From Candidatus Tepidifontimicrobium thermophilum (lineage in GTDB: Bacteria; Sysuimicrobiota; Sysuimicrobiia; Sysuimicrobiales; Sysuimicrobiaceae), in NCBI GenBank assembly GCA_031296405.1, contig JAVKKH010000008.1, forward strand, positions 1-64,000: a stretch of DNA of 64,000 nt. Direction: 5' to 3'. The notes under the pieces are model-generated. The model was not told the DNA's origin and made no database searches. It saw only the letters and a program-made list of their open reading frames with translations. Below, one piece after another: positions 40,756-49,221 of this stretch; positions within the stretch are counted from its first letter, which is position 1; every line of letters starts with the position of its first letter. Made by a program: the position numbers and the translations under genes.

Positions 40756-43700
40756 TCACCCCAGGGCCGCGGGGCCCGCGGTGGGCTGCGGGATCGGGGC
40801 AGCCTGGGCGAACTCCACCGCGTCCAGCAGCGCCCAGGCGGTTTCCAGGGACGTCAGGCAGGGCACCCGGGCCTCGAACGCCGCCCGGCGCAGCCGGAAG
40901 CCGGGCCGCGTGGGGTCGTAGCCCACGGTGGGCACGCACACCACCGCGGCCACCTCGCGGCCCCGCACCGCGGCGACGGCCTCCCCGTAGTCCAGGCGGC
41001 GGTGGGGCAGCCCCGCGCGCTGCAGCGCCTCCGCGGTGCCGGGCGTGGCCCACAGCACCAGCCCTGCCGCCACCGCCCGCCGCGCCAGCCGCACCGCCTC
41101 CGCACGCTCCCGCCGCGCCACCGACAAGAGCAGCGGCCCCTGCAAGGGCAGGCGCGCGCCCGCGGCCACGAAGGCCTTGTACAGCGCACCCGGCAGGTGC
41201 CGGTCCAGCCCGATGACCTCTCCTGTAGACCGCATCTCCGGCCCCACGGCTACCTCGGCTCCCGGCAGCTTCTCGCTGCTGAACACGGGCGCCTTCACGC
41301 CCACCTGCCGTGGGGCCGGCAGGTGGTAGACGCCCGGGAAGCCCAGTTCCTCAAGGGACGCGCCCAGCATGACCCTCGTGGCCACCTGCACCAGGGGGAT
41401 CCCCAGCACCTTGCTGACGAAGGGCACCGTCCGGCTGGCCCGCAGGTTCGCCTCCAGCAGGTACACCCGGTAGCCGTGCACCACGAACTGGGCGTTCAGA
41501 AAGCCCCGGACGCCCAGGGCGCGGTTCAGGGACTGCAGGATCTCCACCACCCTCGAGGCCACCTCGGGCGGCAGGTGCGGCGCAGGGAACACCGTCATGC
41601 TGTCCCCGGAGTGCACGCCCGCCCGCTCCACGTGCTGCATCACGCCGGGCACCAGCAGGTGGGTCCCGTCGCCGATGGCGTCCACCTCCAGCTCCACGCC
41701 CGGCAGGTAGCGGTCCACCAGGACCGGGTGCTGGGGGTCCACCGCCAGGGCGGCCCGCACCACCCGGTCCAGCTCCTCCGCGGAGTACACCACCCGCATC
41801 GCCCGGCCGCCCAGCACGTAGGAGGGCCGCACCAGCACCGGCAGCCCCACCTTTGCCACCAGGTCACGCGCCTCCTCGGGCGACCGCACCGCGCCCCCGG
41901 GGGGCCTTGGAATCCCCAGGCGGCTGAGGAGGGCGTCGAACTTCTCCCGGTCCTCCGAGATGTCCAGGCTGTCCGCGGAGGTCCCCAGCACGGGTACACC
42001 CGCCCGGTGCAGGGGCCCGGCCAGGTTCAGGGCCGTCTGGCCCCCGAACTGCACCAGCACCCCCACCGGCCGTTCCTTTTCCACCACGTGCAGCACGTCC
42101 TCCACCGACAGCGGCTCGAAGTACAGCCGGTCGGAGATGTCGAAGTCGGTGCTGACGGTCTCGGGGTTGCAGTTCACCACCACCGCCCGCAGGCCCGCTT
42201 CCCGCAGGGACCGCACCGCGTGCACCGTGCTGTAGTCGAACTCGATGCCCTGGGCGATGCGGATGGGCCCGGAGCCGAGCACGACCGCGCAGGGCCGTGG
42301 GTCGTCCTCCGCCTCGTCCTCCTCCTCGTAGGTGCTGTAGTAGTACGGCGTGGCCGCGGGGAACTCTCCCGCGCACGTGTCCACCAGTTTGTAGGAGGGC
42401 CGCAGCCCCAGCGACTTCCGGTAGGCCCGCACCGCCTCCTCCGTGGTCCCCCAGACCCGCGCCACCTCCGCGTCCGACATCCCCACCCGCTTGGCCTCCG
42501 TCAGGGCTTCTGGCGACCGGTCGCGCGCCAGATGCCGCTCCACCTCCACCACCCGCGCCAGCTCCCACACGAAGAAGGGGTCCACCAGGCTGCGGCGGCT
42601 CAGCTCCTGTGGGTCCGCCCCGCGCCGCAAAAGTTCCGCCAGGGCCCACAGCCGCTCGTCGCAGGGGGTCTGTGCCCGCGCCCACAGGGCGTCGTCAGGA
42701 AGCGCCGCCAGCTGCGGGTGGTACAGGCCCACCCCCCCCGCCTCCACGCTCCGCGCGGCCTTCAGCAGCGCCTCCGTGAAGGTCCGGCCGATGGCCATCA
42801 CCTCTCCCGTGGACTTCATCTGGGTGCCCAGGCGCCGGTCGGAGTCCGCGAACTTGTCAAACGGCCACCGGGGGATCTTCACCACCACGTAGTCCAGGGC
42901 CGGCTCGAAGCACGCGGTCCCGCGGGTGATGGGGTTCTGGATCTCCCACAGGCGGTAGCCCACCGCGATCTTGGCGGCCACCCGCGCGATGGGGTAGCCG
43001 GTGGCCTTGCTGGCCAGGGCGCTGCTGCGGGACAGCCGCGGGTTCACCTCGATCACGTAGTACCGCTCGGAGGCGGGGTCGAGGGCGAACTGCACGTTGC
43101 ACGCCCCACGCACGTCCAGGGCCCGGACGATGCTCAACGCCGCGCTGCGCAGCATCTGGTGCTCCCGGTCGCTGAGGGTGAGGCTCGGCGCCACCACGAT
43201 GCTGTCCCCGGTGTGCACGCCCATGGGGTCTACGTTCTCCATGTTGCACACGGTGATCGCGTTGTCGTCCGCGTCCCGCACCACCTCGTACTCGATCTCC
43301 TTCCAGCCGCGGACGCTGCGCTCCACCAGCACCTGGCCGATGGGGCTGGTGGCGATCCCGCGGGCCGCCACCTCGTACACCGCCTCCCGCCCCTCCGCCA
43401 GACCGCCGCCGGTGCCGCCCAGGGTGAAGGCGGGCCGGATCACCACCTCGCCGCCCAGGGCCTCCGCAAACGCCACCGCCTCCTCCGGGGTGGAGGCGAC
43501 GGTGCTCTCCGGCACCGGCTGGCCGATGCGGGCCATCAGGTCCCGGAAGCGCTCCCGGTCCTCCGCGTCGTGGATGGCGTGCAGGGGGGTGCCCAAAAGT
43601 TCCACACCCAGCCGTTCCAGGACACCCAGGCGCGCCAGCTCCGCGGCCAGGTTGAGTCCCACCTGCCCTCCGAGGGTGGCCAGAAGCCCCTGGGGCCGCT

Positions 43701-43941
43701 CCACCTCCAGGACCCGGGCCACGGACGCCGCGGTGAGGGGCTCCAGGTACACCCGGTCCGCAGTCTCGGGGTCGGTCATGATGGTGGCGGGGTTGCTGTT
43801 GACCAGCACCACCTCCACGCCTTCCTCCGCCAGCGCCCGGCAGGCCTGGGTCCCCGAGTAGTCGAACTCCGCGGCCTGCCCGATGACGATGGGGCCGGAG
43901 CCGATCACCACCACCTTCCGGAGGTCGGCTCGCCTGGGCAC
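40756..43941 (-). CDS. carB: carbamoyl phosphate synthase large subunit
   Basis: Makes carbamoyl phosphate from ammonia, bicarbonate and two ATP (1061 residues). The duplicated ATP-grasp synthetase halves are clear: VVVIGSGPIVIGQAAEFDYSG with IRPAFTLGGTGGG in the first, and VVLGSGPIRIAQGIEFDYS with VRPSYVLGGRAM in the second. The C-terminal allosteric domain (from about 925) is present. GTG 43941 lies one base after the carA stop. It supplies both arginine and pyrimidine synthesis; no pyr or arg genes are in the window. Confidence 0.98.
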   Translation of the reverse strand: MPRRADLRKVVVIGSGPIVIGQAAEFDYSGTQACRALAEEGVEVVLVNSNPATIMTDPETADRVYLEPLTAASVARVLEVERPQGLLATLGGQVGLNLAAELARLGVLERLGVELLGTPLHAIHDAEDRERFRDLMARIGQPVPESTVASTPEEAVAFAEALGGEVVIRPAFTLGGTGGGLAEGREAVYEVAARGIATSPIGQVLVERSVRGWKEIEYEVVRDADDNAITVCNMENVDPMGVHTGDSIVVAPSLTLSDREHQMLRSAALSIVRALDVRGACNVQFALDPASERYYVIEVNPRLSRSSALASKATGYPIARVAAKIAVGYRLWEIQNPITRGTACFEPALDYVVVKIPRWPFDKFADSDRRLGTQMKSTGEVMAIGRTFTEALLKAARSVEAGGVGLYHPQLAALPDDALWARAQTPCDERLWALAELLRRGADPQELSRRSLVDPFFVWELARVVEVERHLARDRSPEALTEAKRVGMSDAEVARVWGTTEEAVRAYRKSLGLRPSYKLVDTCAGEFPAATPYYYSTYEEEDEAEDDPRPCAVVLGSGPIRIAQGIEFDYSTVHAVRSLREAGLRAVVVNCNPETVSTDFDISDRLYFEPLSVEDVLHVVEKERPVGVLVQFGGQTALNLAGPLHRAGVPVLGTSADSLDISEDREKFDALLSRLGIPRPPGGAVRSPEEARDLVAKVGLPVLVRPSYVLGGRAMRVVYSAEELDRVVRAALAVDPQHPVLVDRYLPGVELEVDAIGDGTHLLVPGVMQHVERAGVHSGDSMTVFPAPHLPPEVASRVVEILQSLNRALGVRGFLNAQFVVHGYRVYLLEANLRASRTVPFVSKVLGIPLVQVATRVMLGASLEELGFPGVYHLPAPRQVGVKAPVFSSEKLPGAEVAVGPEMRSTGEVIGLDRHLPGALYKAFVAAGARLPLQGPLLLSVARRERAEAVRLARRAVAAGLVLWATPGTAEALQRAGLPHRRLDYGEAVAAVRGREVAAVVCVPTVGYDPTRPGFRLRRAAFEARVPCLTSLETAWALLDAVEFAQAAPIPQPTAGPAALG

Positions 43942-43942
43942 G

Positions 43943-45049
43943 TCAGGCCGTCCCCGCCGCGCGCGCGGTCGGGCGCGCGGGCTGCAGGCGCTCCAGGAAG
44001 CGGTCAAACAGGTCCCGGGAGTCCCGGGGCCCGGGCCGGGCCTCCGGGTGGAACTGCACCGCGAACACTGGCAAAGCTTCGTGTGCGAGGCCCTCCACGG
44101 TGCCGTCGTGCAGGTTGCGGTGGGTCACCCGCAGGCCGGTGCCGGCCAGGCTCGCCTCGTCCACCGCGTAGCCGTGGTTCTGGGTGGTGATGCGCACGCG
44201 CCCTGTGTCCACGTCCAGCACCGGGTGGTTGGAGCCCCGGTGTCCGAAGGGCAGCTTGAAGGTCCTCGCCCCTGCGGCCAGGGCCACCAGCTGGTTGCCC
44301 AGACACACGCCGAACACCGGCACCCGCCCCCACAGGGCCCGGACCTCCCGGGCCGTGGCCTGCAGGCGCGCGGGGTCGCCCGGGCCGTTGCTCACCACCA
44401 CGCCGTCGGGGTTCAAACTCAGAATCTCCCGGGCCGTGGCGCGGTGGGGGACCACCACCACCTCGCAGCCCCTGGCGTGCAGCTCCCGTGCGATGCCGAG
44501 CTTGAGCCCGCAGTCCACCACGGCCACCCTGGGGCCCTCGCCGGGCAACGTGAAGGGAGCGGGCGGGGAGACCTCCTCCACCACGTCCACGCACGACAGG
44601 TCCGGCACCGACCGGGCCTGTTCCACCAGCTCCCGTGGGTCCCGGGCTCCCGTGGCCAGCACGCCCCGCTTGAGCCCGCCGGCCCTCAGGTGGCGGACCA
44701 GCTTCCGGGTGTCCACCCCTTCCAGCGCCACCACGCCCCAACGCCTCAGGTAGTCGGACAGGGGGATGCGGCCGGCCCAGTGCCACGTGTACGGGCTGCA
44801 GTGGCGCACCACGAACCCGCGCAGGAACGGCCGCCGGGACTCCGCCCAGCCGGGCTCGACCCCGTAGGTGCCCATCATGGGGAAGGCCATCACCACGATC
44901 TGGCCCGCGTACGAGGGGTCCGTGAGGACCTCCGGATATCCGGTCATGCTGGTGGTGAACACCACCTCGCCCGCGGCCTCGCCCTCCGCCCCCACGCTGC
45001 GGCCCCGCAGCACCAGCCCGTCCTCCAGCGCCAGGTACGCCTCCGTCAC
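43943..45049 (-). CDS. carA: carbamoyl phosphate synthase small subunit
   Basis: Glutaminase subunit of 368 residues that channels ammonia to CarB. The N-terminal domain (LALEDGLVLRGRSVGAEGEAAGEVVFTTSM) precedes a class I amidotransferase domain with the nucleophile in VFGVCLGNQL and the His-Glu pair in VQFHPEARPGP. GTG 45049 has GGAGGT 5 nt upstream. Its promoter (45069-45097) is covered by two ARG-box-like palindromes, suggesting repression by arginine through ArgR. Confidence 0.97.
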   Translation of the reverse strand: MTEAYLALEDGLVLRGRSVGAEGEAAGEVVFTTSMTGYPEVLTDPSYAGQIVVMAFPMMGTYGVEPGWAESRRPFLRGFVVRHCSPYTWHWAGRIPLSDYLRRWGVVALEGVDTRKLVRHLRAGGLKRGVLATGARDPRELVEQARSVPDLSCVDVVEEVSPPAPFTLPGEGPRVAVVDCGLKLGIARELHARGCEVVVVPHRATAREILSLNPDGVVVSNGPGDPARLQATAREVRALWGRVPVFGVCLGNQLVALAAGARTFKLPFGHRGSNHPVLDVDTGRVRITTQNHGYAVDEASLAGTGLRVTHRNLHDGTVEGLAHEALPVFAVQFHPEARPGPRDSRDLFDRFLERLQPARPTARAAGTA

Positions 45050-45062
45050 CCTGCACCTCCGT

Positions 45063-45096
45063 GGCATGAGTATGCACGATACTGCATAGATATGCA
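45063..45096. promoter_or_regulatory. tandem ARG-box-like operators before carA
   Basis: Two TGNAT-N4-ATNCA-type sites: TGCAT-AGAT-ATGCA (45083-45096, perfect palindrome) and GGCAT-GAGT-ATGCA (45063-45076, one mismatch). Centres are 20 bp apart, equal to two 18-bp ARG boxes with a 2-bp gap, as in ArgR-controlled operators. They overlap the carA -35, spacer and -10. Confidence 0.65.
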
Positions 45097-45097
45097 A
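45069..45097 (-). promoter_or_regulatory. carA promoter
   Basis: TTGCAT (45092-45097), 17-bp spacer and CATACT (45069-45074) on the minus strand. It is fully inside the ARG-box region, and the start would be near 45062, just before the GGAGGT of carA. Confidence 0.6.
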
Positions 45098-45110
45098 CGC
45101 CGGACGCGCC

Positions 45111-45197
45111 TCACCGGCGGGTCCGCGCCGCGTGCGGCCGGACGGAAGTGCACCTGTACGTCGGGGGAACCCGTGGGGTCGGCAGGACACCAGCCAT
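45111..45197 (-). CDS. possible Arg-rich leader peptide upstream of carA
   Basis: Short reading frame of 28 codons with an ideal ribosome binding site (GGAGG, 5 nt before ATG 45197). The product begins MAGVLPTPRVPPTYR and ends SVRPHAARTRR; six of 28 residues are arginine, mostly near the end. A weak distal promoter (TTTACT-18-TAGACT, 45234-45263) lies upstream. It could be a leader peptide sensing arginine, or chance in GC-rich DNA. Confidence 0.3.
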   Translation of the reverse strand: MAGVLPTPRVPPTYRCTSVRPHAARTRR

Positions 45198-45239
45198 AGC
45201 TCCCTCCCGGAGAGCCTTCATGGCGTTTTGGACAGTCTA

Positions 45240-45956
45240 TCAGTGGTCGGTGCGGGAAGTAAAGCCCCGGAGGCACAGGACCACCGCCGCGGCGGCCACC
45301 GCGGCGGTCTCCGTGCGCAGCACCAGCGGCCCCAGGCTGCACAGGGTGCCCACCTCTTCCAGCCGGGCCACCTCCGCGGCGTCGAAGCCGCCCTCCGGCC
45401 CCACGAACAGCGCCAGGTCGCAGGCGGAGGACTCCCTCACCAGGTCCGCCAGGGGACGCCCTCCGCTTTCCCACAGGACCAGCCGCAGCTGGTGCGCCCG
45501 GAACCGCTCCACAGCCTGGGGGAAGTCCACCACGCGCTCCACCTCCGGAACCGTGGGACGGCCGCACTGCTTGGCCGCCTCCGCCACCACCCGGCGCCAG
45601 CGCTCGGAGCGGTCTCCAGTCGCGACGGTGCGCCGGGTCCGCACCGGGACGAAGCTTGCGACCCCCAGCTCCGTGCCCATGCGGACCACCAGGTCCATGC
45701 GGTCTCCCTTGGGCACGCCCTGATACAGGGTGAGCCGGTACGGGAGGGAGGCTGCGGGCAAAGCGCGCACCACCCGCGCCCGCGCGGGCGCGACCTCCAC
45801 CAGCTCCGCCTCCCACTGGCTTCCCGCGCCGTCGAAGGCCAGGAACCGGTCGCCTGGCTGTAGCCGCAGCACCCGCACCGCGTGGCGGGCCTGGCGGGGG
45901 TCCAGGAGCAGCCAGGTGGGATCGCGGGGGTCCGGTCTAGCCAGAAGGCGCCGCAC
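45240..45956 (-). CDS. rsmE: 16S rRNA (uracil1498-N3)-methyltransferase
   Basis: SPOUT-class methyltransferase of 238 residues. The N-terminal PUA-like part has ARHAVRVLRLQPGDRFLAFDGAG, and the knotted SAM-binding end has LFVGPEGGFDAAEVA and SLGPLVLRTETAAVAA. GTG 45956 lies inside the last codons of prmA (20-bp overlap). The order dnaJ-prmA-rsmE is the common Gram-positive heat-shock operon tail. Confidence 0.96.
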   Translation of the reverse strand: MRRLLARPDPRDPTWLLLDPRQARHAVRVLRLQPGDRFLAFDGAGSQWEAELVEVAPARARVVRALPAASLPYRLTLYQGVPKGDRMDLVVRMGTELGVASFVPVRTRRTVATGDRSERWRRVVAEAAKQCGRPTVPEVERVVDFPQAVERFRAHQLRLVLWESGGRPLADLVRESSACDLALFVGPEGGFDAAEVARLEEVGTLCSLGPLVLRTETAAVAAAAVVLCLRGFTSRTDH

Positions 45957-46845
45957 GGTTTTGCCCGCCCGCGGCGCGCAGCACCGCGGCCCTCCACTCG
46001 CCGTCCCGCAGCAGGCGCTCCACCCGCAGGCCGTGCGCTGCGGCGGCCTCCAGGACCGACTTCGCGTTGCCGGCCACCATCCCCGATACCACCCAGGCAC
46101 CGCCCGGCCGCAGGTGACGGCCCACCAGGGGCACTGCCCGGAGCAGCACCTCCGCGGTGATGTTCATCAGCACCACGTCCGCCCGGCCCCGCACCGGTCC
46201 GAACAGGTCCCCGCACCGCACCACCACCCGGTCGCTCACGCGGTTGGCCCGCGCGTTGGCCCGCGCGATCTGGCAGGCCAGCCGGTCGCAGTCCACCGCC
46301 AGCACCCGCGCGCCCAGCTTGGCCGCGGCGATGGCCAGGATTCCGGACCCGGTCCCCACGTCCAACACCCGCGCACCCCTTCGCACCAGGTCAGGCAGCA
46401 CCCGCAGGCACAGCCGCGTGGACTCGTGCAGCCCCGTACCGAAGGCCATGCCCGGGTTCAGCACGAGAACCAAGGCCCCGCCGCCACGGCGGTGGTGGGC
46501 CCAGGGCGGCCGGACGAGGAACCGACCCACCCGGAACGGCTGGAAGTGCCGCCGCCACGCGGTCTCCCACGGCTGTCCCGGGATGGTCCTGACCCGGACC
46601 TGGCAGGCGCCCGGATCCAGCCCCCACACCGCCACCTGCCGGATGCGCCCAAGTAGGGCCTCCACGCACCGGCGGGACACCGGGTCATCCGGAAGCCACG
46701 CCACCAGCCTCACCCCGCCGTCCCCCCGCTCCTCCGCCCACCCCGGTACCAGCTCGACCAGCAGTGCCGCTGCCACCTCCGCGGCCTCGGGCGAGGTCAC
46801 CACGGACACCTCTAGCCAGGACGAACTGGCCTTGCCCGGCCTCAC
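45937..46845 (-). CDS. prmA: ribosomal protein L11 methyltransferase
   Basis: SAM-dependent protein methyltransferase of 302 residues that trimethylates L11. Family signatures are [18 protein letters not shown], the SAM loop [20 protein letters not shown] and the catalytic-site [12 protein letters not shown] 46845 overlaps the dnaJ stop as GTGA. It has a slightly extended C-terminus ([13 protein letters not shown]) that covers the rsmE start. Confidence 0.96.
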   Translation of the reverse strand: MRPGKASSSWLEVSVVTSPEAAEVAAALLVELVPGWAEERGDGGVRLVAWLPDDPVSRRCVEALLGRIRQVAVWGLDPGACQVRVRTIPGQPWETAWRRHFQPFRVGRFLVRPPWAHHRRGGGALVLVLNPGMAFGTGLHESTRLCLRVLPDLVRRGARVLDVGTGSGILAIAAAKLGARVLAVDCDRLACQIARANARANRVSDRVVVRCGDLFGPVRGRADVVLMNITAEVLLRAVPLVGRHLRPGGAWVVSGMVAGNAKSVLEAAAAHGLRVERLLRDGEWRAAVLRAAGGQNRAAPSG

Positions 46846-47936
46846 GACAGCAGGTCCTTCACGCGGTCGGAGAACTTGCGGCGCTGGGGCTTGACGTCCA
46901 GGCCCATGGTCCTGGCCAGTTCCAGCAGCAGCCGGCGCTGCTCCCCGGTGAGCTGTCGGGGGATCTCCACCCGCACCCGGAAGTGCAGGTCGCCCCGGCG
47001 CCCCTGCAGGTCAGGCATGCCGCGGCCCTTCAGGGTCAGCACCTCTCCGGGCTGCACGCCTGCGGGCAGGGTGACCCGCTCCGGACCGTCCAGGGTGGGG
47101 ACCTCCACCTCGTCGCCCAGGGCCGCCTGGACCATGGAGACGGTCAGATCCGCGTAGAGGTCGCGTCCCTTCCGGTGGAAGACCGGGTGCCGGCTCAGGT
47201 GCAGCACCACGTACAGGTCTCCCCGGGGCCCGCCGTGCACACCCGCCTCGCCCTCCTCCGGAACGCGCAGCGTGGTGCCGTCTTCCGCGCCCGGTGGCAC
47301 CCGCACGGTCACCGTGCGCTGCGCCTCCACGCGCCCGGCACCTCCGCACCGGGCGCACGGGTTCACCAGGATCGTGCCCTCGCCGCCGCAGCGGGGGCAC
47401 GTGGTGATCTGGGTGAAGTGGCCGAACGCGGTCCTCCGGGAGTACCGCACCTGCCCCGACCCGGCGCAGGACGGGCATTCCCGCAGCCCGCCGCCTCGCT
47501 CCGCGCCGGTTCCGAAACACGACGGGCACGTCTCCAGCCGCGTGACCTCCACCGACCGCTCCGCCCCCCGTGCGGCCTCCTCCAGGGTCACCTCCAGGTC
47601 GTACCGGAGGTCGGCACCGCGCTGAGGCCCGCGCTCCTGACGCGGCGCGGCCCCCCCGAAGAAGGCCTCGAACAGCTCCTCGAAGGGGCTGCGGAAGTCA
47701 AACGGGCCAGGCGCGGGCGTGCCCCTGCGGCCCAGGCGGTCGTACTCCGCGCGTTTCTGAGGGTCTGACAGAACCTGGTAGGCCTCGTTGATCTCCTTGA
47801 AACGTTCCTCCGCCTGCGGGTCGTCCTTGCGCACGTCAGGGTGGTACTCGCGGGCCAGGCGGCGGTAAGCCGCCTTGATCTCCTCCAGCGAGGCGTCCCG
47901 CGGAACGTTCAGGACCTCGTAGTAGTCGCGCGGCAT
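46842..47936 (-). CDS. dnaJ: chaperone protein DnaJ
   Basis: Hsp40 co-chaperone of 364 residues. The J domain has [21 protein letters not shown] and the HPD tripeptide in [11 protein letters not shown]. The Gly/Phe linker is short ([23 protein letters not shown]). Four CxxCxGxG zinc repeats ([32 protein letters not shown]) and the C-terminal substrate domain follow. Its DnaK and GrpE partners are not next to it, unlike in the usual operon; hrcA is immediately upstream. Confidence 0.97.
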   Translation of the reverse strand: MPRDYYEVLNVPRDASLEEIKAAYRRLAREYHPDVRKDDPQAEERFKEINEAYQVLSDPQKRAEYDRLGRRGTPAPGPFDFRSPFEELFEAFFGGAAPRQERGPQRGADLRYDLEVTLEEAARGAERSVEVTRLETCPSCFGTGAERGGGLRECPSCAGSGQVRYSRRTAFGHFTQITTCPRCGGEGTILVNPCARCGGAGRVEAQRTVTVRVPPGAEDGTTLRVPEEGEAGVHGGPRGDLYVVLHLSRHPVFHRKGRDLYADLTVSMVQAALGDEVEVPTLDGPERVTLPAGVQPGEVLTLKGRGMPDLQGRRGDLHFRVRVEIPRQLTGEQRRLLLELARTMGLDVKPQRRKFSDRVKDLLS

Positions 47937-48062
47937 CGCCTGCGGTCACCCCCTGGCGGCGGGGCCTGCAGCCGACCTCCCCTGGCCCGCCCCACGCACG
48001 CGCCATCTAAGTAGGGTACCCCAATAACGGAAACGTCGGCCGGTGCCTGGGCCCTCCGGCCC
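47937..48062 (-). other. hrcA-dnaJ intergenic region
   Basis: 126 bp where grpE and dnaK are commonly found. On the minus strand a GGCCGG/CCGGCC hairpin around 48042-48062 is followed by GACGTTTCCGTTATT, possibly a weak terminator for hrcA. TTTCCG-17-TTAGAT could be a weak dnaJ promoter. There is no CIRCE copy here. Confidence 0.35.
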
Positions 48063-49109
48063 CTACACCGCGTAACTGAGGCTGTGGGAGAGGGCCTGGG
48101 CCAGGTAGCGGACCAGGGCGATGGTCCGCGCGTAGGGCATGCGGGTGGGCCCCACCACGCCCACCACGCCGACGGTACGGCCCCGGACGCGGTAGGCGGC
48201 AGCCACCACGCTGCAACTCCACATCTCGCCCACCGGGTTCTCCCGCCCGATCCGGACGTGGACGTCCGTGGGGGCCGGAAGGAGGACGTCCCGGAGCACC
48301 TCCTCCCGGTCCAGGGCAGCCAGCACCGGCCGCGCGCGGCGCACGTCCTGGAACTCCGGCTGCTTGAGGATGTTGGACACGCCCTCCACGAAGAACCGCA
48401 CGCCGGTCCGCAGGCCCCCGTAGCGGCGCAGCTGCGCTACGACCGCCTTCACCAGGTCCGCCTGGTCGGGCACGGCCGCGGCGATCCGTTCCGCCACCCC
48501 GTCCGTGATCTCCGACACGGACAGACCTGCCAGGGCCCGGGTGAGCAGCTGGGAGACCTGACGGAGGTCGTCCTCCGTGGCCGGCCGCTGCAGCCGGACC
48601 ACGCGCTGCTCCACCGCCCCTTCCGCGACGACCAACAAAAGCGCCCGCTGGTCCGACAGAGGAACGAGGTGCAGGCGCTGGAGACGTCGAGGCCCGTCCG
48701 GGGTGCTGGCCACCGACGGGTAGTCCGTGAGGGAGGCCAGGGTCTGGACCGCCTCGGCCAGGGCGTCCTCCGGGTGGTCCTTGGACTGCATCCGGCGACG
48801 GATGCGCTCGCGTTCTGCCGCGCTCAGCCGCTGCTCCACGCCTGCGGCCGGGTGACCGGCCATCAGCCAGTCCACGTACAGGCGGTAGGCGCGGTCCGTG
48901 GGCACCCGTCCCGCGGAGGTGTGCGGCTGGTACAGGTAGCCCATCTCCGTGAGGGCGTGCATTCCGTTGCGGATGGTGGCCGCACTCACGCCGAGCCCGT
49001 AACGCTGGCACAGGGCTTCCGAGGCCACGGGCTCCGCCCGGGCCACGTACTCCTGGATCACCGCCCACAGGATCTGCTGCTTACGCGCGTCCAGCTCCCG
49101 CGCCAGCAT
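48063..49109 (-). CDS. hrcA: heat-inducible transcription repressor HrcA
   Basis: Repressor of heat-shock genes that binds CIRCE with help from GroEL (348 residues). The winged-helix N-terminus reads ARKQQILWAVIQEYVARAEPVAS and YGLGVSAATIRNGMHALTEMGYLYQPHTSAGRVPTDRAYRLYVD is the recognition part. C-terminal conserved regions (GPTRMPYARTIALVRYLAQAL) are present. ATG 49109 is chosen because the longer frame begins inside the CIRCE element; GTG 49121 is a possible alternative. Confidence 0.97.
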   Translation of the reverse strand: MLARELDARKQQILWAVIQEYVARAEPVASEALCQRYGLGVSAATIRNGMHALTEMGYLYQPHTSAGRVPTDRAYRLYVDWLMAGHPAAGVEQRLSAAERERIRRRMQSKDHPEDALAEAVQTLASLTDYPSVASTPDGPRRLQRLHLVPLSDQRALLLVVAEGAVEQRVVRLQRPATEDDLRQVSQLLTRALAGLSVSEITDGVAERIAAAVPDQADLVKAVVAQLRRYGGLRTGVRFFVEGVSNILKQPEFQDVRRARPVLAALDREEVLRDVLLPAPTDVHVRIGRENPVGEMWSCSVVAAAYRVRGRTVGVVGVVGPTRMPYARTIALVRYLAQALSHSLSYAV

Positions 49110-49153
49110 GGCCAAAACCACACCGACGGCTCTCGCTCCTCGAGCCCCTCCGC

Positions 49154-49180
49154 CTAGCACTCAGGCGCCCAGAGTGCTAA
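49154..49180. promoter_or_regulatory. CIRCE element
   Basis: CTAGCACTC, nine bases, GAGTGCTAA. This matches the consensus inverted repeat TTAGCACTC-N9-GAGTGCTAA with one mismatch at the outer base. It lies just downstream of the hrcA promoter and upstream of the coding start, so HrcA represses its own gene. Confidence 0.95.
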
Positions 49181-49191
49181 CTCCCGCGCCC

Positions 49192-49221
49192 ACGGTAGCA
49201 TCCGCGCTGTTGGCCGGTCAA
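49192..49221 (-). promoter_or_regulatory. hrcA promoter
   Basis: TTGACC (49216-49221), 18-bp spacer and TACCGT (49192-49197) on the minus strand. The -35 box overlaps the murJ stop codon. Predicted start near 49186 puts CIRCE at about +6 to +32. Confidence 0.6.

Noticed and set aside
41002-44190. Very long plus-strand frame opposite carB
   Set aside because: Mirror of carB codon bias (His/Arg/Gly-rich), no domain; carB itself is complete on the minus strand.
49110-49160. HrcA start at 49160
   Set aside because: That codon is inside CIRCE and the residues before 49109 are not part of the family.
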